The notes under the pieces were generated by a model that was given only the letters and a program-made list of their open reading frames with translations, was not told the DNA's origin and searched no databases. Below are positions 1-5,981 of a DNA stretch of 9,920 bases, in pieces; the stretch's first letter is position 1, and the number at the start of each line of letters is the position of its first letter. The position numbers and the translations under genes are program-made. The stretch is from Actinomycetes bacterium (GTDB lineage Bacteria; Actinomycetota; Acidimicrobiia; Acidimicrobiales; Palsa-688). Location: NCBI GenBank assembly GCA_021819345.1, contig JAKARG010000085.1, positions 1 through 9,920 on the forward strand, read 5' to 3'.

Positions 1-1
1 G

Positions 2-883
2 ATCTGGCATCGCGGAGCGGCCGGGTCGCTGCCCCTGGTGGTCGCCGACGTCTCCGACCGTGGCGCGATGAGCCGGCTGGTCGAGGCCCACCGGGTGGAC
101 GCAGTCGTGCACTTCGCGGCCTACAAGGCCGCCGGCGAGTCGATGGAGCAGCCGGGGATGTACTTTCGCAACAACGTCGGCGCCACCGCTGCGCTGCTCG
201 AGGCGATCGTCGACGCAGGCGTGGAGCGGGTGGTCTTCTCCTCTTCGGCGGCGGTTTACGGCACCCCCGAGAGCCTCCCGGTCACCGAGGACGCCCCGCT
301 GCAGCCCGAGAACCCCTACGGCGAGAGCAAGGCGATCGTCGAGTCGATGCTCGCCTGGCTCGGCCGCTGCCGCCCGCTGCGCTCGGTGAGCCTGCGGTAC
401 TTCAACGCCGCCGGCGCGTGGCCCGACGGCAGCCTCGGAGAGGACTGGTCGCTCACCGCCAACCTGGTCCCCGTAGTGATGCAGGCGCTGCTCGGTCGCC
501 GGGGACCGCTCGAGGTCTTCGGCACCGACTACCCGACCCCCGACGGGACCGCAGTGCGTGACTACGTCCACGTCATGGACCTGGCCGAGGCCCACCTGGC
601 GGCGCTCGACTACTTGGGAGCGGGCGGCGAGCCGTGCGTGGTCAACCTCGGCACGGGGGTCGGCTCCTCGGTGCGTGAGGTGCTCGACGCCGCAGAGCGG
701 GCCTCCGGGAGGGAGGTGCCGGTGGTGACCGCCCCTCGCCGTCCAGGTGACCCGGTGGCGCTCTACGCGGACAACCGCCGGGCCGCCGAGCTGCTCGGCT
801 GGCGGCCCCGCTACGGGCTCGACGAGATCGTCGCGTCGGCCTGGGCGTGGCACTCCACCCATCCCGACGGCCATGGCGACTGA
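2..883 (+). CDS. galE: UDP-glucose 4-epimerase, 5' end missing at window edge
   Basis: Interconverts UDP-glucose and UDP-galactose in the cytoplasm (Leloir pathway, cell-wall sugar supply). The frame is open from base 2, giving 293 visible residues. The N-terminal GxxGxxG nucleotide-binding loop lies outside the window, so this is a 3' partial and not a broken gene. Visible family marks of extended short-chain dehydrogenases are VVHFAAYKAAGESM, the serine-rich strand FSSSAAVYG, the catalytic YGESK (YxxxK), LRYFNAAGA, and the GalE-specific segment FGTDYPTPDGTAVRDYVHV. The stop is TGA at 881-883. The next gene starts inside the last 11 bases, suggesting translational coupling. Another NDP-sugar epimerase is possible, but the TDYPTPDG..VRDY block favours GalE. 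Confidence 0.93.
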   Translation: MWHRGAAGSLPLVVADVSDRGAMSRLVEAHRVDAVVHFAAYKAAGESMEQPGMYFRNNVGATAALLEAIVDAGVERVVFSSSAAVYGTPESLPVTEDAPLQPENPYGESKAIVESMLAWLGRCRPLRSVSLRYFNAAGAWPDGSLGEDWSLTANLVPVVMQALLGRRGPLEVFGTDYPTPDGTAVRDYVHVMDLAEAHLAALDYLGAGGEPCVVNLGTGVGSSVREVLDAAERASGREVPVVTAPRRPGDPVALYADNRRAAELLGWRPRYGLDEIVASAWAWHSTHPDGHGD

Positions 884-1763
884 TCTCGGGGAGGTGTCGG
901 GTCTCGGGGAGGTCTCGGGGCCCCTCGCCGTCCTGCTCGACACCTTGGACCTGGAGGCGATCGACCGCAACCTCTACCGGGGAAAGACCCCGCCCACCCG
1001 CTTGCAGCGCATCTTCGGAGGGCAGGTGGCCGCCCAGGCGTTGGTGGCGGCAGGCCGGAGCGTGGTCGGCAAGACGGTCCACAGCCTGCACGCCTACTTC
1101 CTGCGCGCCGGGGACCCGGCTGCCTCGGTGGTCTACGAGGTGGACCCGATCCGCGACGGGAGGAGCTACTCGACCCGCAGGGTGGTGGGTCTCCAGGACG
1201 GCCGAGCGATCTTCAACCTCCAGGCGAGCTTCAAGGTTCCCGAGCCGGGCTACGACCGTCAGGTGCCCTTCCCCGAGGGAGCCGCCGACCCCGAGACCCT
1301 GCCCAGCTGGCCGGGCTTCGCGTCCGGCGCGCAGGCGGACGGCGAGCCCGAGGCCCTCCCGCCGCCCTCGTTCCCCCTCGAGCTGCGGGTGGCCCCCAAG
1401 ACCGGAGGCTACGACCGACTGATCTGGTGGCGGACCCTCGGCGCGCTGGCCGAGGACCCGACCCTGCACGCCTGCGTCGCTGCGTACGCCTCCGACCTGA
1501 CCCTGCTCTCGGTGCCGATCGAGACCTTCGCCGCCGAGGCGGCTGCGGCGGGGCGGGACTTCCGCCCCCCGGCGTTCGTGGCGAGCCTGGACCACGCGAT
1601 GTGGTTCCACCGCCCGCTGCGGGTCGACCGCTGGATGCTCTACGCCCAGTCGTCGCCTTCCAGTGGCGACGGCCGGGGACTGTGCCTGGGGCAGATGTTC
1701 GGGGTGGACCGCTCGCTCGCCATAACCGTGGTCCAAGAAGGGGCGATCCGCCCCCCGCGCTGA
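873..1763 (+). CDS. tesB: acyl-CoA thioesterase II (TesB family)
   Basis: Hydrolyses acyl-CoA to free fatty acid and CoA in the cytoplasm. It has 296 residues, close to the E. coli enzyme (286), with a double hot-dog architecture. The first hot-dog has RIFGGQVAAQALVAAG (about residues 46-61) and HSLHAYFLRAGDP. The second has YASDLTLL and SLDHAMWFHRPLR. By comparison with E. coli TesB the catalytic triad is Asp208 (in ASDL), Ser238 (in ASLDH, replacing Thr228) and Gln288 (in VVQEG), so all three positions are filled. I chose the ATG at 873, which overlaps galE by 11 bases. No strong ribosome site precedes it, consistent with coupling. The GTG at 894 is an alternative but has GGGGAG directly abutting it. 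The first 16 residues contain a duplicated LGEVSG that is not part of the fold. Confidence 0.9.
   Translation: MATDLGEVSGLGEVSGPLAVLLDTLDLEAIDRNLYRGKTPPTRLQRIFGGQVAAQALVAAGRSVVGKTVHSLHAYFLRAGDPAASVVYEVDPIRDGRSYSTRRVVGLQDGRAIFNLQASFKVPEPGYDRQVPFPEGAADPETLPSWPGFASGAQADGEPEALPPPSFPLELRVAPKTGGYDRLIWWRTLGALAEDPTLHACVAAYASDLTLLSVPIETFAAEAAAAGRDFRPPAFVASLDHAMWFHRPLRVDRWMLYAQSSPSSGDGRGLCLGQMFGVDRSLAITVVQEGAIRPPR
885..920 (+). repeat. 18-bp tandem duplication in the tesB 5' end
   Basis: Two adjacent 18-base units (885-902 and 903-920) differ at two positions and encode LGEVSG twice. They lie just before the conserved TesB fold. This looks like a slippage duplication and affects the choice of start codon. 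Confidence 0.8.
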
Positions 1764-1791
1764 GATCCTCGCCCGAACAGACGAACGGGGC

Positions 1792-2319
1792 TCACGGGAT
1801 GATCGGCGGTCGGGGGTTGGCCCCCGGGCCCCCGAGCAGGCACTGCATCGACACCACGTCGAGCCAGCGGCCGAGCTTGCGGCCCACCTCCCGCTCCACG
1901 CCGACCAGCTCGAAGCCGCAGCTGCGGTGCAGGCGGATCGACGCCTCGTGGCTGTCGACGATCCTCGCCATCACGGCGTGGAAGCCGTGGTCTGCGGCGA
2001 GACCGACCGTCGCCTCGAGCAGGAGCCGTCCGACCCCCGAGCCACGGGCGTCGCGGGCGACGTAGACCGAGTCCTCGACGGTCGTGCGGTAGGCGGGGCG
2101 TGGCCGGTAGGGGGACAGCGAGGCAAAGCCGCAGACGGTGCCGGCGTCGTCGATCGCGACCACCGCCGGGTGGGCGCCGCTGTGCTCGTCGATCCACTGC
2201 AGCTGCTCCTCGAGGCTGCGGGGGACGAGGTCGAAGGTAACCGTCGAGCCGGTCACCTCCCGGTTGTATATCGCCCGGACCGCTTCGGCGTCCTCCCGGC
2301 GGACGAGGCGCACCTGCAC
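1792..2319 (-). CDS. GNAT N-acetyltransferase, phosphinothricin/methionine sulfone type
   Basis: This is a 175-residue member of the Pat/Bar/MddA branch of GNAT enzymes, which transfer acetyl from acetyl-CoA to the amino group of phosphinothricin, methionine sulfone or sulfoximine. The fold starts at VRLVRREDAEAVRAIYN. Diagnostic segments are STVTFD (residues 25-30), the strongly conserved SPYRPRPAYRTTVEDSVYV (69-87), the acetyl-CoA loop RGSGVG (92-97), LHRSCGFELVG (130-140) and GRKLGRWLDV. The start is GTG at 2319, and a GTG two codons later is equally possible. A TAGCCT hexamer at 2327-2332 ends 7 bases before the GTG, so the message may be leaderless. The C-terminal tail after about residue 162 is Gly/Pro-rich and outside the fold. 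The gene converges on tesB with 28 bases between them. The true substrate is unknown. Confidence 0.9.
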   Translation of the reverse strand: MQVRLVRREDAEAVRAIYNREVTGSTVTFDLVPRSLEEQLQWIDEHSGAHPAVVAIDDAGTVCGFASLSPYRPRPAYRTTVEDSVYVARDARGSGVGRLLLEATVGLAADHGFHAVMARIVDSHEASIRLHRSCGFELVGVEREVGRKLGRWLDVVSMQCLLGGPGANPRPPIIP

Positions 2320-2326
2320 CCGCCGG

Positions 2327-2332
2327 AGGCTA
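2327..2332 (-). promoter_or_regulatory. possible -10 box for the GNAT gene
   Basis: On the minus strand TAGCCT lies 7 bases upstream of the GTG start, the arrangement of leaderless actinobacterial promoters. I see no acceptable -35 hexamer at 17-18 bp, and no Shine-Dalgarno, so this is weak. Confidence 0.3.
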
Positions 2333-2453
2333 CCGCCCCCATCGCGCAGCCCGCCGCGTTCGGGCGCCCGCCGTTCGGCCCCCCGCAGCCAGGCCTTCGC
2401 GGCGCCGGAAGCGCCTATCGCCCGGCCCTCCCACCAGCTGCGGCTCCCACCAG

Positions 2454-2482
2454 CTGTGCCTCCTGCTCCGGGCGACTACGAT
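2454..2482 (+). promoter_or_regulatory. possible promoter of the tRNA-Thr/tRNA-Met unit
   Basis: TACGAT at 2477-2482 fits the actinobacterial TANNNT -10 consensus. A poor -35 (CTGTGC, 2454-2459) sits 17 bp upstream. The predicted start is near 2489, about 30 bases before tRNA-Thr. The rest of the 200-base gap (2320-2519) is GC-rich with nothing else recognisable. Confidence 0.35.
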
Positions 2483-2519
2483 CTAGTTACCCCGCGGCGC
2501 TCGTGCCGCTCGGCCCATC

Positions 2520-2592
2520 GCCCCTTTAGCTCAGTCGGCAGAGCACAGCCATGGTAAGGCTGGTGTCGTCGGTTCGATTCCGACAAGGGGCT
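2520..2592 (+). tRNA. thrT: tRNA-Thr (anticodon GGT)
   Basis: Folds as a full cloverleaf. The acceptor stem is GCCCCTT/AAGGGGC (7 perfect pairs), the D stem GCTC/GAGC, and the anticodon stem CAGCC/GGCTG with loop ATGGTAA, so the anticodon is GGT (reads ACC/ACU). The variable loop is GTGTC and the T arm GTCGG-TTCGATT-CCGAC. The discriminator is T and CCA is not encoded. The next tRNA starts after a single base, so both come from one transcript. Confidence 0.97.
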
Positions 2593-2593
2593 C

Positions 2594-2670
2594 GGCGGCG
2601 TAGCTCAGTCGGTCAGAGCACTCGGCTCATAATCGAGTTGTCGTCGGTTCGAGTCCGACCGCCGCTACCA
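2594..2670 (+). tRNA. metT: elongator tRNA-Met (anticodon CAT)
   Basis: The acceptor is GGCGGCG/CGCCGCT with a G1-U72 wobble, D stem GCTC/GAGC, anticodon stem CTCGG/TCGAG, loop CTCATAA giving CAT, and T arm GTCGG-TTCGAGT-CCGAC. The discriminator is A and CCA is encoded at 2668-2670, unlike the Thr and Trp tRNAs here. The three consecutive G-C pairs of initiator tRNA are absent. The position beside tRNA-Thr and rpmG is the usual one for elongator Met in Actinomycetota, so an Ile2 (lysidine) tRNA is unlikely. Confidence 0.93.
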
Positions 2671-2755
2671 GTGGGTCGACGGGCCCGCCGGGTCGGCGTC
2701 GCCGGCGCCCGGTGGGCCTGCCCGGCCCTGGTAGTCTCGAGGTCGAGGAGGAGCG

Positions 2756-2920
2756 GTGGCAAAGAACGAGAAGCGTGTGAAGGTGACCCTTGCTTGTGAT
2801 GTCTGCAAGCGCCGGAACTACATCACGGTCAAGAACAAGACCAACGACCGTGAGCGGATCGAGATGAAGAAGTACTGCCGCTGGGAGCGCCAGCACACCT
2901 TGCACAAGGAGACCCGCTAG
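2756..2920 (+). CDS. rpmG: 50S ribosomal protein bL33
   Basis: This short gene encodes 54 residues, the normal length of bL33, a large-subunit protein near the ribosomal E site. The start is GTG, preceded by a purine-rich ribosome site (GAGGAGGAG, 2745-2753). Conserved family segments are VTLACDVCKRRNYITVKNK and ERIEMKKYC, ending HTLHKETR. The first zinc pair is present (Cys14, Cys17). The second CxxC is degenerate: Cys41 is kept, but residue 44 is Glu, giving CRWE where the family has CPxC. His47 is kept. It follows tRNA-Met by 85 bases and precedes the sigma factor by 5 bases. A TAGTCT at 2732-2737 could be a private -10 box. Confidence 0.95.
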   Translation: MAKNEKRVKVTLACDVCKRRNYITVKNKTNDRERIEMKKYCRWERQHTLHKETR

Positions 2921-2925
2921 CCGTC

Positions 2926-3588
2926 GTGGCCGTGCCGGCGGTCCGCGCGCAGGAGGCCTCGGAGCCGGAGGTGCCGGGGCCCCTCGCAGCGCGGGCCCGT
3001 CGCCGGAGGCACTCCGAGCCGTCGGGGCTCGATCTGGCCCCGCTGGTCGACGCAGCCCGGTCAGGGGACCGCGAGGCCCTCGGTGAGCTGGTCAGGGTCA
3101 CCTACACCGACGCGTTCAGCCTCGCCTATCGCTTGACCGGCAACGAGGACGATGCCAGGGACGTGGTCCAGGAGGCCTACCTCCGGGCTCAGCGTGGCTT
3201 GGGCCGCTTCCGGGGGGACGCCCAGTTCACTACCTGGCTGTACCGGATCACCGCCAACTGCGCCTCCACCCTGGTGGTGCGGCGCAGGCGCTCCGCGACC
3301 GAGCCGCTCACCGAGGAGCTGGCGGTCCCCGAGCTGCGACCCGAGCGCGACCCGGAGTGGCGGGCAGCGGGCGAGGCGGACCGGGAGCTGGTCGTCGCTT
3401 CGCTCGCCGGGCTGCCGCCGCGGTTGCGCAAGGTGATCGTCTTGCGGGACATCTACGATCTCTCCCACCAGGCGATCGCCGAGCAGCTCGGCATCTCCGA
3501 GGCCGCGGCCAAGGTCCGGCTCCATCGGGCTCGCAAGCGCCTGAAGGAGCTCCTGGTCGACAGGGGCAAGAGTGGCGAGCCTGGTTGA
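2926..3588 (+). CDS. ECF-type RNA polymerase sigma factor
   Basis: A 220-residue sigma-70 family protein with only the two core domains. Region 2 spans about residues 38-110, with the -10 recognition helix DDARDVVQEAYLRAQRGL followed by FTTWLYRITAN. Region 4 spans about 152-212 and contains the helix-turn-helix SHQAIAEQLGISEAAAKVR, then LHRARKRLKELL. It directs RNA polymerase to a dedicated promoter set. The first 37 residues are a basic, low-complexity extension. The GTG at 2926 starts 5 bases after rpmG, with AAGGAG 14 bases upstream inside rpmG. An in-frame GTG at 2971 has GGAG six bases before it, so the protein could be 205 residues. The gene overlaps the anti-sigma gene by 17 bases. No own promoter is visible, so it is probably co-transcribed with rpmG. 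Confidence 0.93.
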   Translation: MAVPAVRAQEASEPEVPGPLAARARRRRHSEPSGLDLAPLVDAARSGDREALGELVRVTYTDAFSLAYRLTGNEDDARDVVQEAYLRAQRGLGRFRGDAQFTTWLYRITANCASTLVVRRRRSATEPLTEELAVPELRPERDPEWRAAGEADRELVVASLAGLPPRLRKVIVLRDIYDLSHQAIAEQLGISEAAAKVRLHRARKRLKELLVDRGKSGEPG

Positions 3589-3946
3589 CCGTCTGCTGCG
3601 GCGGGTCGGCGAGTGTGACTCGGTGGGCGCCTGCCTGCCGGCCTGGGTTGCCGGCGAGGAGGAGCTCGAAGGAGCTGCTCGGGACCATGTCGCCCAGTGC
3701 CTGCGCTGCCAAGCGGACGTGGCGCGCTACAAGCGGATGCTGCGGACGCTCCACGCTCTGCGCAGCGACGGGCCGCTCGACCCCCCGGCGGTGATGGCCG
3801 AGCTGCTGGTCGACGTGGAGAGACCCGGGCGATCCCGACTGGTCCCCGGGCCCTGGACTGCGGTGGTGCTCGCCGGCTTGGCCGCTGCTGCCGGTGCCGC
3901 AGGGGCGGTGGTGCTGGTCCGCCGACCTCTCGGCTCCGGCGGCTGA
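3572..3946 (+). CDS. membrane-anchored zinc-finger anti-sigma factor
   Basis: A 124-residue protein starting at a GTG inside the end of the sigma gene (17-base overlap), the classic coupled sigma/anti-sigma layout. The N-terminal half carries a ZAS-type signature: Cys15, then His39-x3-Cys43-x2-Cys46 in DHVAQCLRC. In this family the zinc site is part of the domain that wraps around the ECF factor, and some members release it on oxidation. A basic linker leads to one hydrophobic segment at about 95-116 (WTAVVLAGLAAAAGAAGAVVLV), followed by RRPLGSGG and no sensor domain outside. The likely role is holding the upstream sigma factor inactive at the membrane. The signal sensed cannot be read from sequence. 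A plain zinc-finger membrane protein is the alternative. Confidence 0.82.
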   Translation: MASLVDRLLRRVGECDSVGACLPAWVAGEEELEGAARDHVAQCLRCQADVARYKRMLRTLHALRSDGPLDPPAVMAELLVDVERPGRSRLVPGPWTAVVLAGLAAAAGAAGAVVLVRRPLGSGG

Positions 3947-3990
3947 GCTTCGCCCGGCTTCGCCCGGAGGGCGGGGCCTCGTGAGGCTTC
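3947..3990 (+). terminator. hairpin cluster after the sigma/anti-sigma unit
   Basis: A perfect 10-base tandem repeat (GCTTCGCCCG, 3947-3966) directly follows the stop. Two hairpins can form: CGCCC-GGA-GGGCG (3961-3973), and a stem between 3973-3979 and 3984-3990 with two G-U pairs. There is no T tract, as in many actinobacterial terminators, so the call is tentative. Confidence 0.4.
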
Positions 3991-4012
3991 GGCTCGCCGG
4001 ATCTCGCTGCGC

Positions 4013-4070
4013 GCCGGGCTCCTCGGCGGGCCGGGCTCCTCAGCGGGCCAGGGCCTTCAGCGGGCCAGGG
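4013..4070. repeat. 17-bp tandem repeat, about 3.4 copies
   Basis: Units at 4013-4029, 4030-4046 and 4047-4063, plus a 7-base partial copy to 4070. The first two differ by one base, the third by a few. Read on the minus strand each unit begins CCGC(T/C)GA, so the repeat runs outward from the last codons and TGA stop of the membrane-protein gene. It appears to be duplication of that gene's 3' end. Confidence 0.8.
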
Positions 4071-4479
4071 TGAGGAGGTTGCCGACGAGCAGGGCCACGA
4101 CGAGCGCCATGACCGCCACGTAGATCCCGGTCATCTGCCAGCGCCAGCGGTGGTCGGCGAGCCAGAAGCGGCGCACGCCCATCACGTCGAAGCTGAGCGC
4201 GACCACGGCGAGCGGGATGCCGATCGCCGGTCCCACCCCGCCGGCCACCCCGAGCAGCGGCGCGAGGATCGGCAGGAAGATGTAGGTGAGCAGGCAGCGC
4301 GCCGCCGAGAGCAGGATCCCGACCCGGAAGATGCGATGGGCGCCCTCTTCGGGGGCGGGCTTGGCCTCGGGGACCTTGAGGACCCGACGCACGGCCCGGT
4401 CGGCGACCGGGCGGCGATCCCCGAGCGTCCCGGTTGCGCCGATCGCTCCGCTGGCGGCAATCGATCCGGGTTCGGACAT
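4057..4479 (-). CDS. conserved small membrane protein, three predicted helices
   Basis: A 140-residue protein I cannot assign a function to. The first 45 residues are soluble and low-complexity. Three hydrophobic segments follow, at about 53-78 (VGILLSAARCLLTYIFLPIL), 83-102 (GPAIGIPLAVVALSFDVMG) and 116-137 (MTGIYVAVMALVVALLVGNL). Between helices two and three is a charged, aromatic loop, RRFWLADHRWRWQ. Its look is that of a conserved actinobacterial membrane protein rather than a spurious frame: helices are clean, and the ATG sits precisely downstream of a good promoter. The stop TGA lies within the first unit of a 17-bp repeat. It is divergent from tRNA-Trp and convergent with the anti-sigma gene. 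Confidence 0.75.
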   Translation of the reverse strand: MSEPGSIAASGAIGATGTLGDRRPVADRAVRRVLKVPEAKPAPEEGAHRIFRVGILLSAARCLLTYIFLPILAPLLGVAGGVGPAIGIPLAVVALSFDVMGVRRFWLADHRWRWQMTGIYVAVMALVVALLVGNLLTLAR

Positions 4480-4485
4480 GTCCCG

Positions 4486-4515
4486 ACCCTACCGCCGACC
4501 GCCCGCTCATGACCA
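4486..4515 (-). promoter_or_regulatory. leaderless promoter of the membrane-protein gene
   Basis: On the minus strand TGGTCA (4510-4515, four of six matches to TTGACA) is followed after 18 bp by TAGGGT (4486-4491). Six bases later comes the ATG at 4479, so transcription probably starts at the A of the start codon. No Shine-Dalgarno is present, which agrees with a leaderless message. Confidence 0.6.
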
Positions 4516-4637
4516 CGCGACGGGCACACTGCGCCGCTTGTCCGTCCGGGGCCGCGCACGGTGGGCGGGACGCGGGAGCATCCGGCGCCTCCGCTCGGTG
4601 CGCGGGCCTGGTCGCCGACCGGCCACCGGAGCACGGG

Positions 4638-4646
4638 TGCTATCCT
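4638..4646 (+). promoter_or_regulatory. extended -10 promoter of tRNA-Trp/secE unit
   Basis: TGC followed by TATCCT (4641-4646) forms an extended -10 element. The -35 region is poor, as is common when TGn is present. The predicted start is near 4653, about 22 bases before tRNA-Trp. Confidence 0.6.
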
Positions 4647-4674
4647 CGACCGGCGGGAAGGCCCCGCCCCACCG

Positions 4675-4748
4675 AGGGCAGTAGCTCAATTTGGCAGAGC
4701 ACCGGTCTCCAAAACCGGCGGTTGGGGGTTCGAGTCCCTCCTGCCCTG
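4675..4748 (+). tRNA. trpT: tRNA-Trp (anticodon CCA)
   Basis: Acceptor AGGGCAG/CTGCCCT (7 perfect pairs), D stem GCTC/GAGC, anticodon stem CCGGT/ACCGG with loop CTCCAAA giving CCA, T arm GGGGG-TTCGAGT-CCCTC with one G-U pair, discriminator G. CCA is not encoded. It lies 25 bases before secE, the arrangement seen across Actinomycetota, so it is probably processed from the secE-nusG transcript. Confidence 0.97.
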
Positions 4749-4773
4749 CTCCGCAGTCTGGAAGGTCACCACC

Positions 4774-5154
4774 GTGAGCATGAACCGACAACAGCGTCGC
4801 CAGAGCGAGGGCCGCGGCGACGCGCCCGGCTGGGTGGTGCCCGAGGACGGGCCCGACGCAGTGCGAGGGGTCAGCGATGACGGCGGGGGAGGGGACGGCG
4901 CCGGTCCCGATGCGCTGCTCGAAGGTAGCGTCGTAACGGCTCGCCAGGCCCTTGCTCCGGGTCGTCACCGGGTCGGACCACGCCAGTTCCTCCACGAGGT
5001 CAACGTCGAGATGCGCAAGGTGGCCTGGCCCACCCGCGCCGAGACGGTCAACTACTCGACGGTCGTCCTCGTCACCCTGGTCTTGTTGATGGCGCTGATC
5101 TTCGGGCTCGACATCGCCTTCCAGCACGCTGCCAACTTCATCTTCAACCCCTGA
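4774..5154 (+). CDS. secE: preprotein translocase subunit SecE
   Basis: The small SecYEG subunit that clamps SecY in the cytoplasmic membrane. It has 126 residues. The conserved core is the amphipathic helix HEVNVEMRKVAWPTRAETVNY (about 74-94), leading into a single transmembrane helix (about 95-117), with a short tail. The first 68 residues are a low-complexity, mostly acidic and Gly-rich extension. Two starts compete: GTG at 4774, with GGAAGGT 7 bases upstream, and ATG at 4780, 13 bases from it. I prefer GTG by spacing. The stop TGA shares its A with the nusG ATG (TGATG), indicating coupling. Confidence 0.94.
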   Translation: MSMNRQQRRQSEGRGDAPGWVVPEDGPDAVRGVSDDGGGGDGAGPDALLEGSVVTARQALAPGRHRVGPRQFLHEVNVEMRKVAWPTRAETVNYSTVVLVTLVLLMALIFGLDIAFQHAANFIFNP

Positions 5155-5966
5155 TGGCCCACGAAGCGACATCCGACCGGCCCGGGGAGGTCGGCCCCTT
5201 CGACGGGCACCTCGACGAGCCGAGCGAGCAGCTCGACGGGGCGGCAGCTCCCGCCCCCGAAGGCCAGGTCGACGACGAGCAGCCGGTCCCCGAGGACCGG
5301 CTCGCCTTCGAGGATCTCGAGGAGCCGGCGGGCGCCTTCGAGGGCTTCGAGGGGCCAGACGACGCCGGGGAGCCCGTCGAGGCCGAAGACGCCCAACAAC
5401 GCGCGCCCGAGAGCCCCTTCGACCGTCCGGGGGCCTGGTACGTGGTGCACAGTTACGCCGGCTACGAGAACAAGGTCAAGTCCAACCTGGAGAGCCGGAT
5501 CGCTTCCATGAACATGGAGGAACGGATCTTCGAGGTCGTCATCCCGATGGAAGACGTGGTCGAGCTGAAGAACGGCAAGAAGCAGGTCGTGTCGAAGAAG
5601 GTCTTCCCCGGGTACCTGCTCGTGCGCATGGCTCTCGACGACGACTCTTGGTACGTGGTCCGCAACACCCCGGGTGTCACTGGTTTCGTCGGGCTCGGTG
5701 CCCGTCCGACGGCGCTGTCGCGCAAGGAGGTGGAGAACATCCTCCAGGTCGTCCCGGACGCCGAGACCGAGGGTCCCCGCAAGGGACGGCCCCGGCTCGA
5801 GTACGAGACCGGTGAGTCGGTCCGGGTGAAGGAGGGTCCCTTCGCCGACTTCACCGGGACCATTGCCGAGATCAACGAGGACCAGCTGAAGCTCAAGGTC
5901 CTGGTCAACATCTTCGGCCGGGAAACGCCCGTCGAGCTCGACTTCGCCCAAGTGGCGAAGTTGTAG
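5154..5966 (+). CDS. nusG: transcription termination/antitermination factor NusG
   Basis: Binds the RNA polymerase clamp, modulates pausing and Rho termination, and links polymerase to the ribosome. It has 270 residues against 181 in E. coli, because of a 90-residue N-terminal extension with 28 Asp/Glu. The NGN domain begins at GAWYVVHSYAGYENKVK (about 93) and includes KKVFPGYLLVRM and VVRNTPGVTGFVG. The KOW domain begins at GESVRVKEGPFADFTGTI (about 220) and ends ELDFAQVAKL. The ATG overlaps the secE stop by one base. A strong AGGAGG at the 3' end serves rplK. Confidence 0.96.
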   Translation: MAHEATSDRPGEVGPFDGHLDEPSEQLDGAAAPAPEGQVDDEQPVPEDRLAFEDLEEPAGAFEGFEGPDDAGEPVEAEDAQQRAPESPFDRPGAWYVVHSYAGYENKVKSNLESRIASMNMEERIFEVVIPMEDVVELKNGKKQVVSKKVFPGYLLVRMALDDDSWYVVRNTPGVTGFVGLGARPTALSRKEVENILQVVPDAETEGPRKGRPRLEYETGESVRVKEGPFADFTGTIAEINEDQLKLKVLVNIFGRETPVELDFAQVAKL

Positions 5967-5981
5967 GAGGAGTCACCCCAA

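Noticed and set aside
1..12. Possible frameshift in galE, since frame 1 begins DLAS, like the GalE D-L-S-T motif, whereas the gene continues in frame 2
   Set aside because: Only about 9 bases support it, at the window edge. The frame-2 reading is also acceptable, so nothing can be concluded.
642..1736. 364-codon open frame antisense to galE/tesB
   Set aside because: No recognisable domain; Arg/Gly/Pro-rich composition typical of the complementary frame in GC-rich coding DNA. The sense frames are clear family members.
2320..2519. Search for a small gene or RNA in the gap before tRNA-Thr
   Set aside because: Frames are low-complexity Pro/Ala/Arg, no ribosome site with a start, and no convincing structure apart from the weak -10 box.
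2594..2670. G1-U72 wobble in tRNA-Met as a sign of initiator character
   Set aside because: The anticodon stem lacks the three G-C pairs of initiators, and I recall the same wobble in other actinobacterial elongator Met tRNAs.
4040..4516. Alternative 158-codon minus frame over the membrane-protein gene
   Set aside because: Arg/Pro-rich with no hydrophobic segments; the overlapping 140-codon frame has clean helices and a promoter at its ATG.
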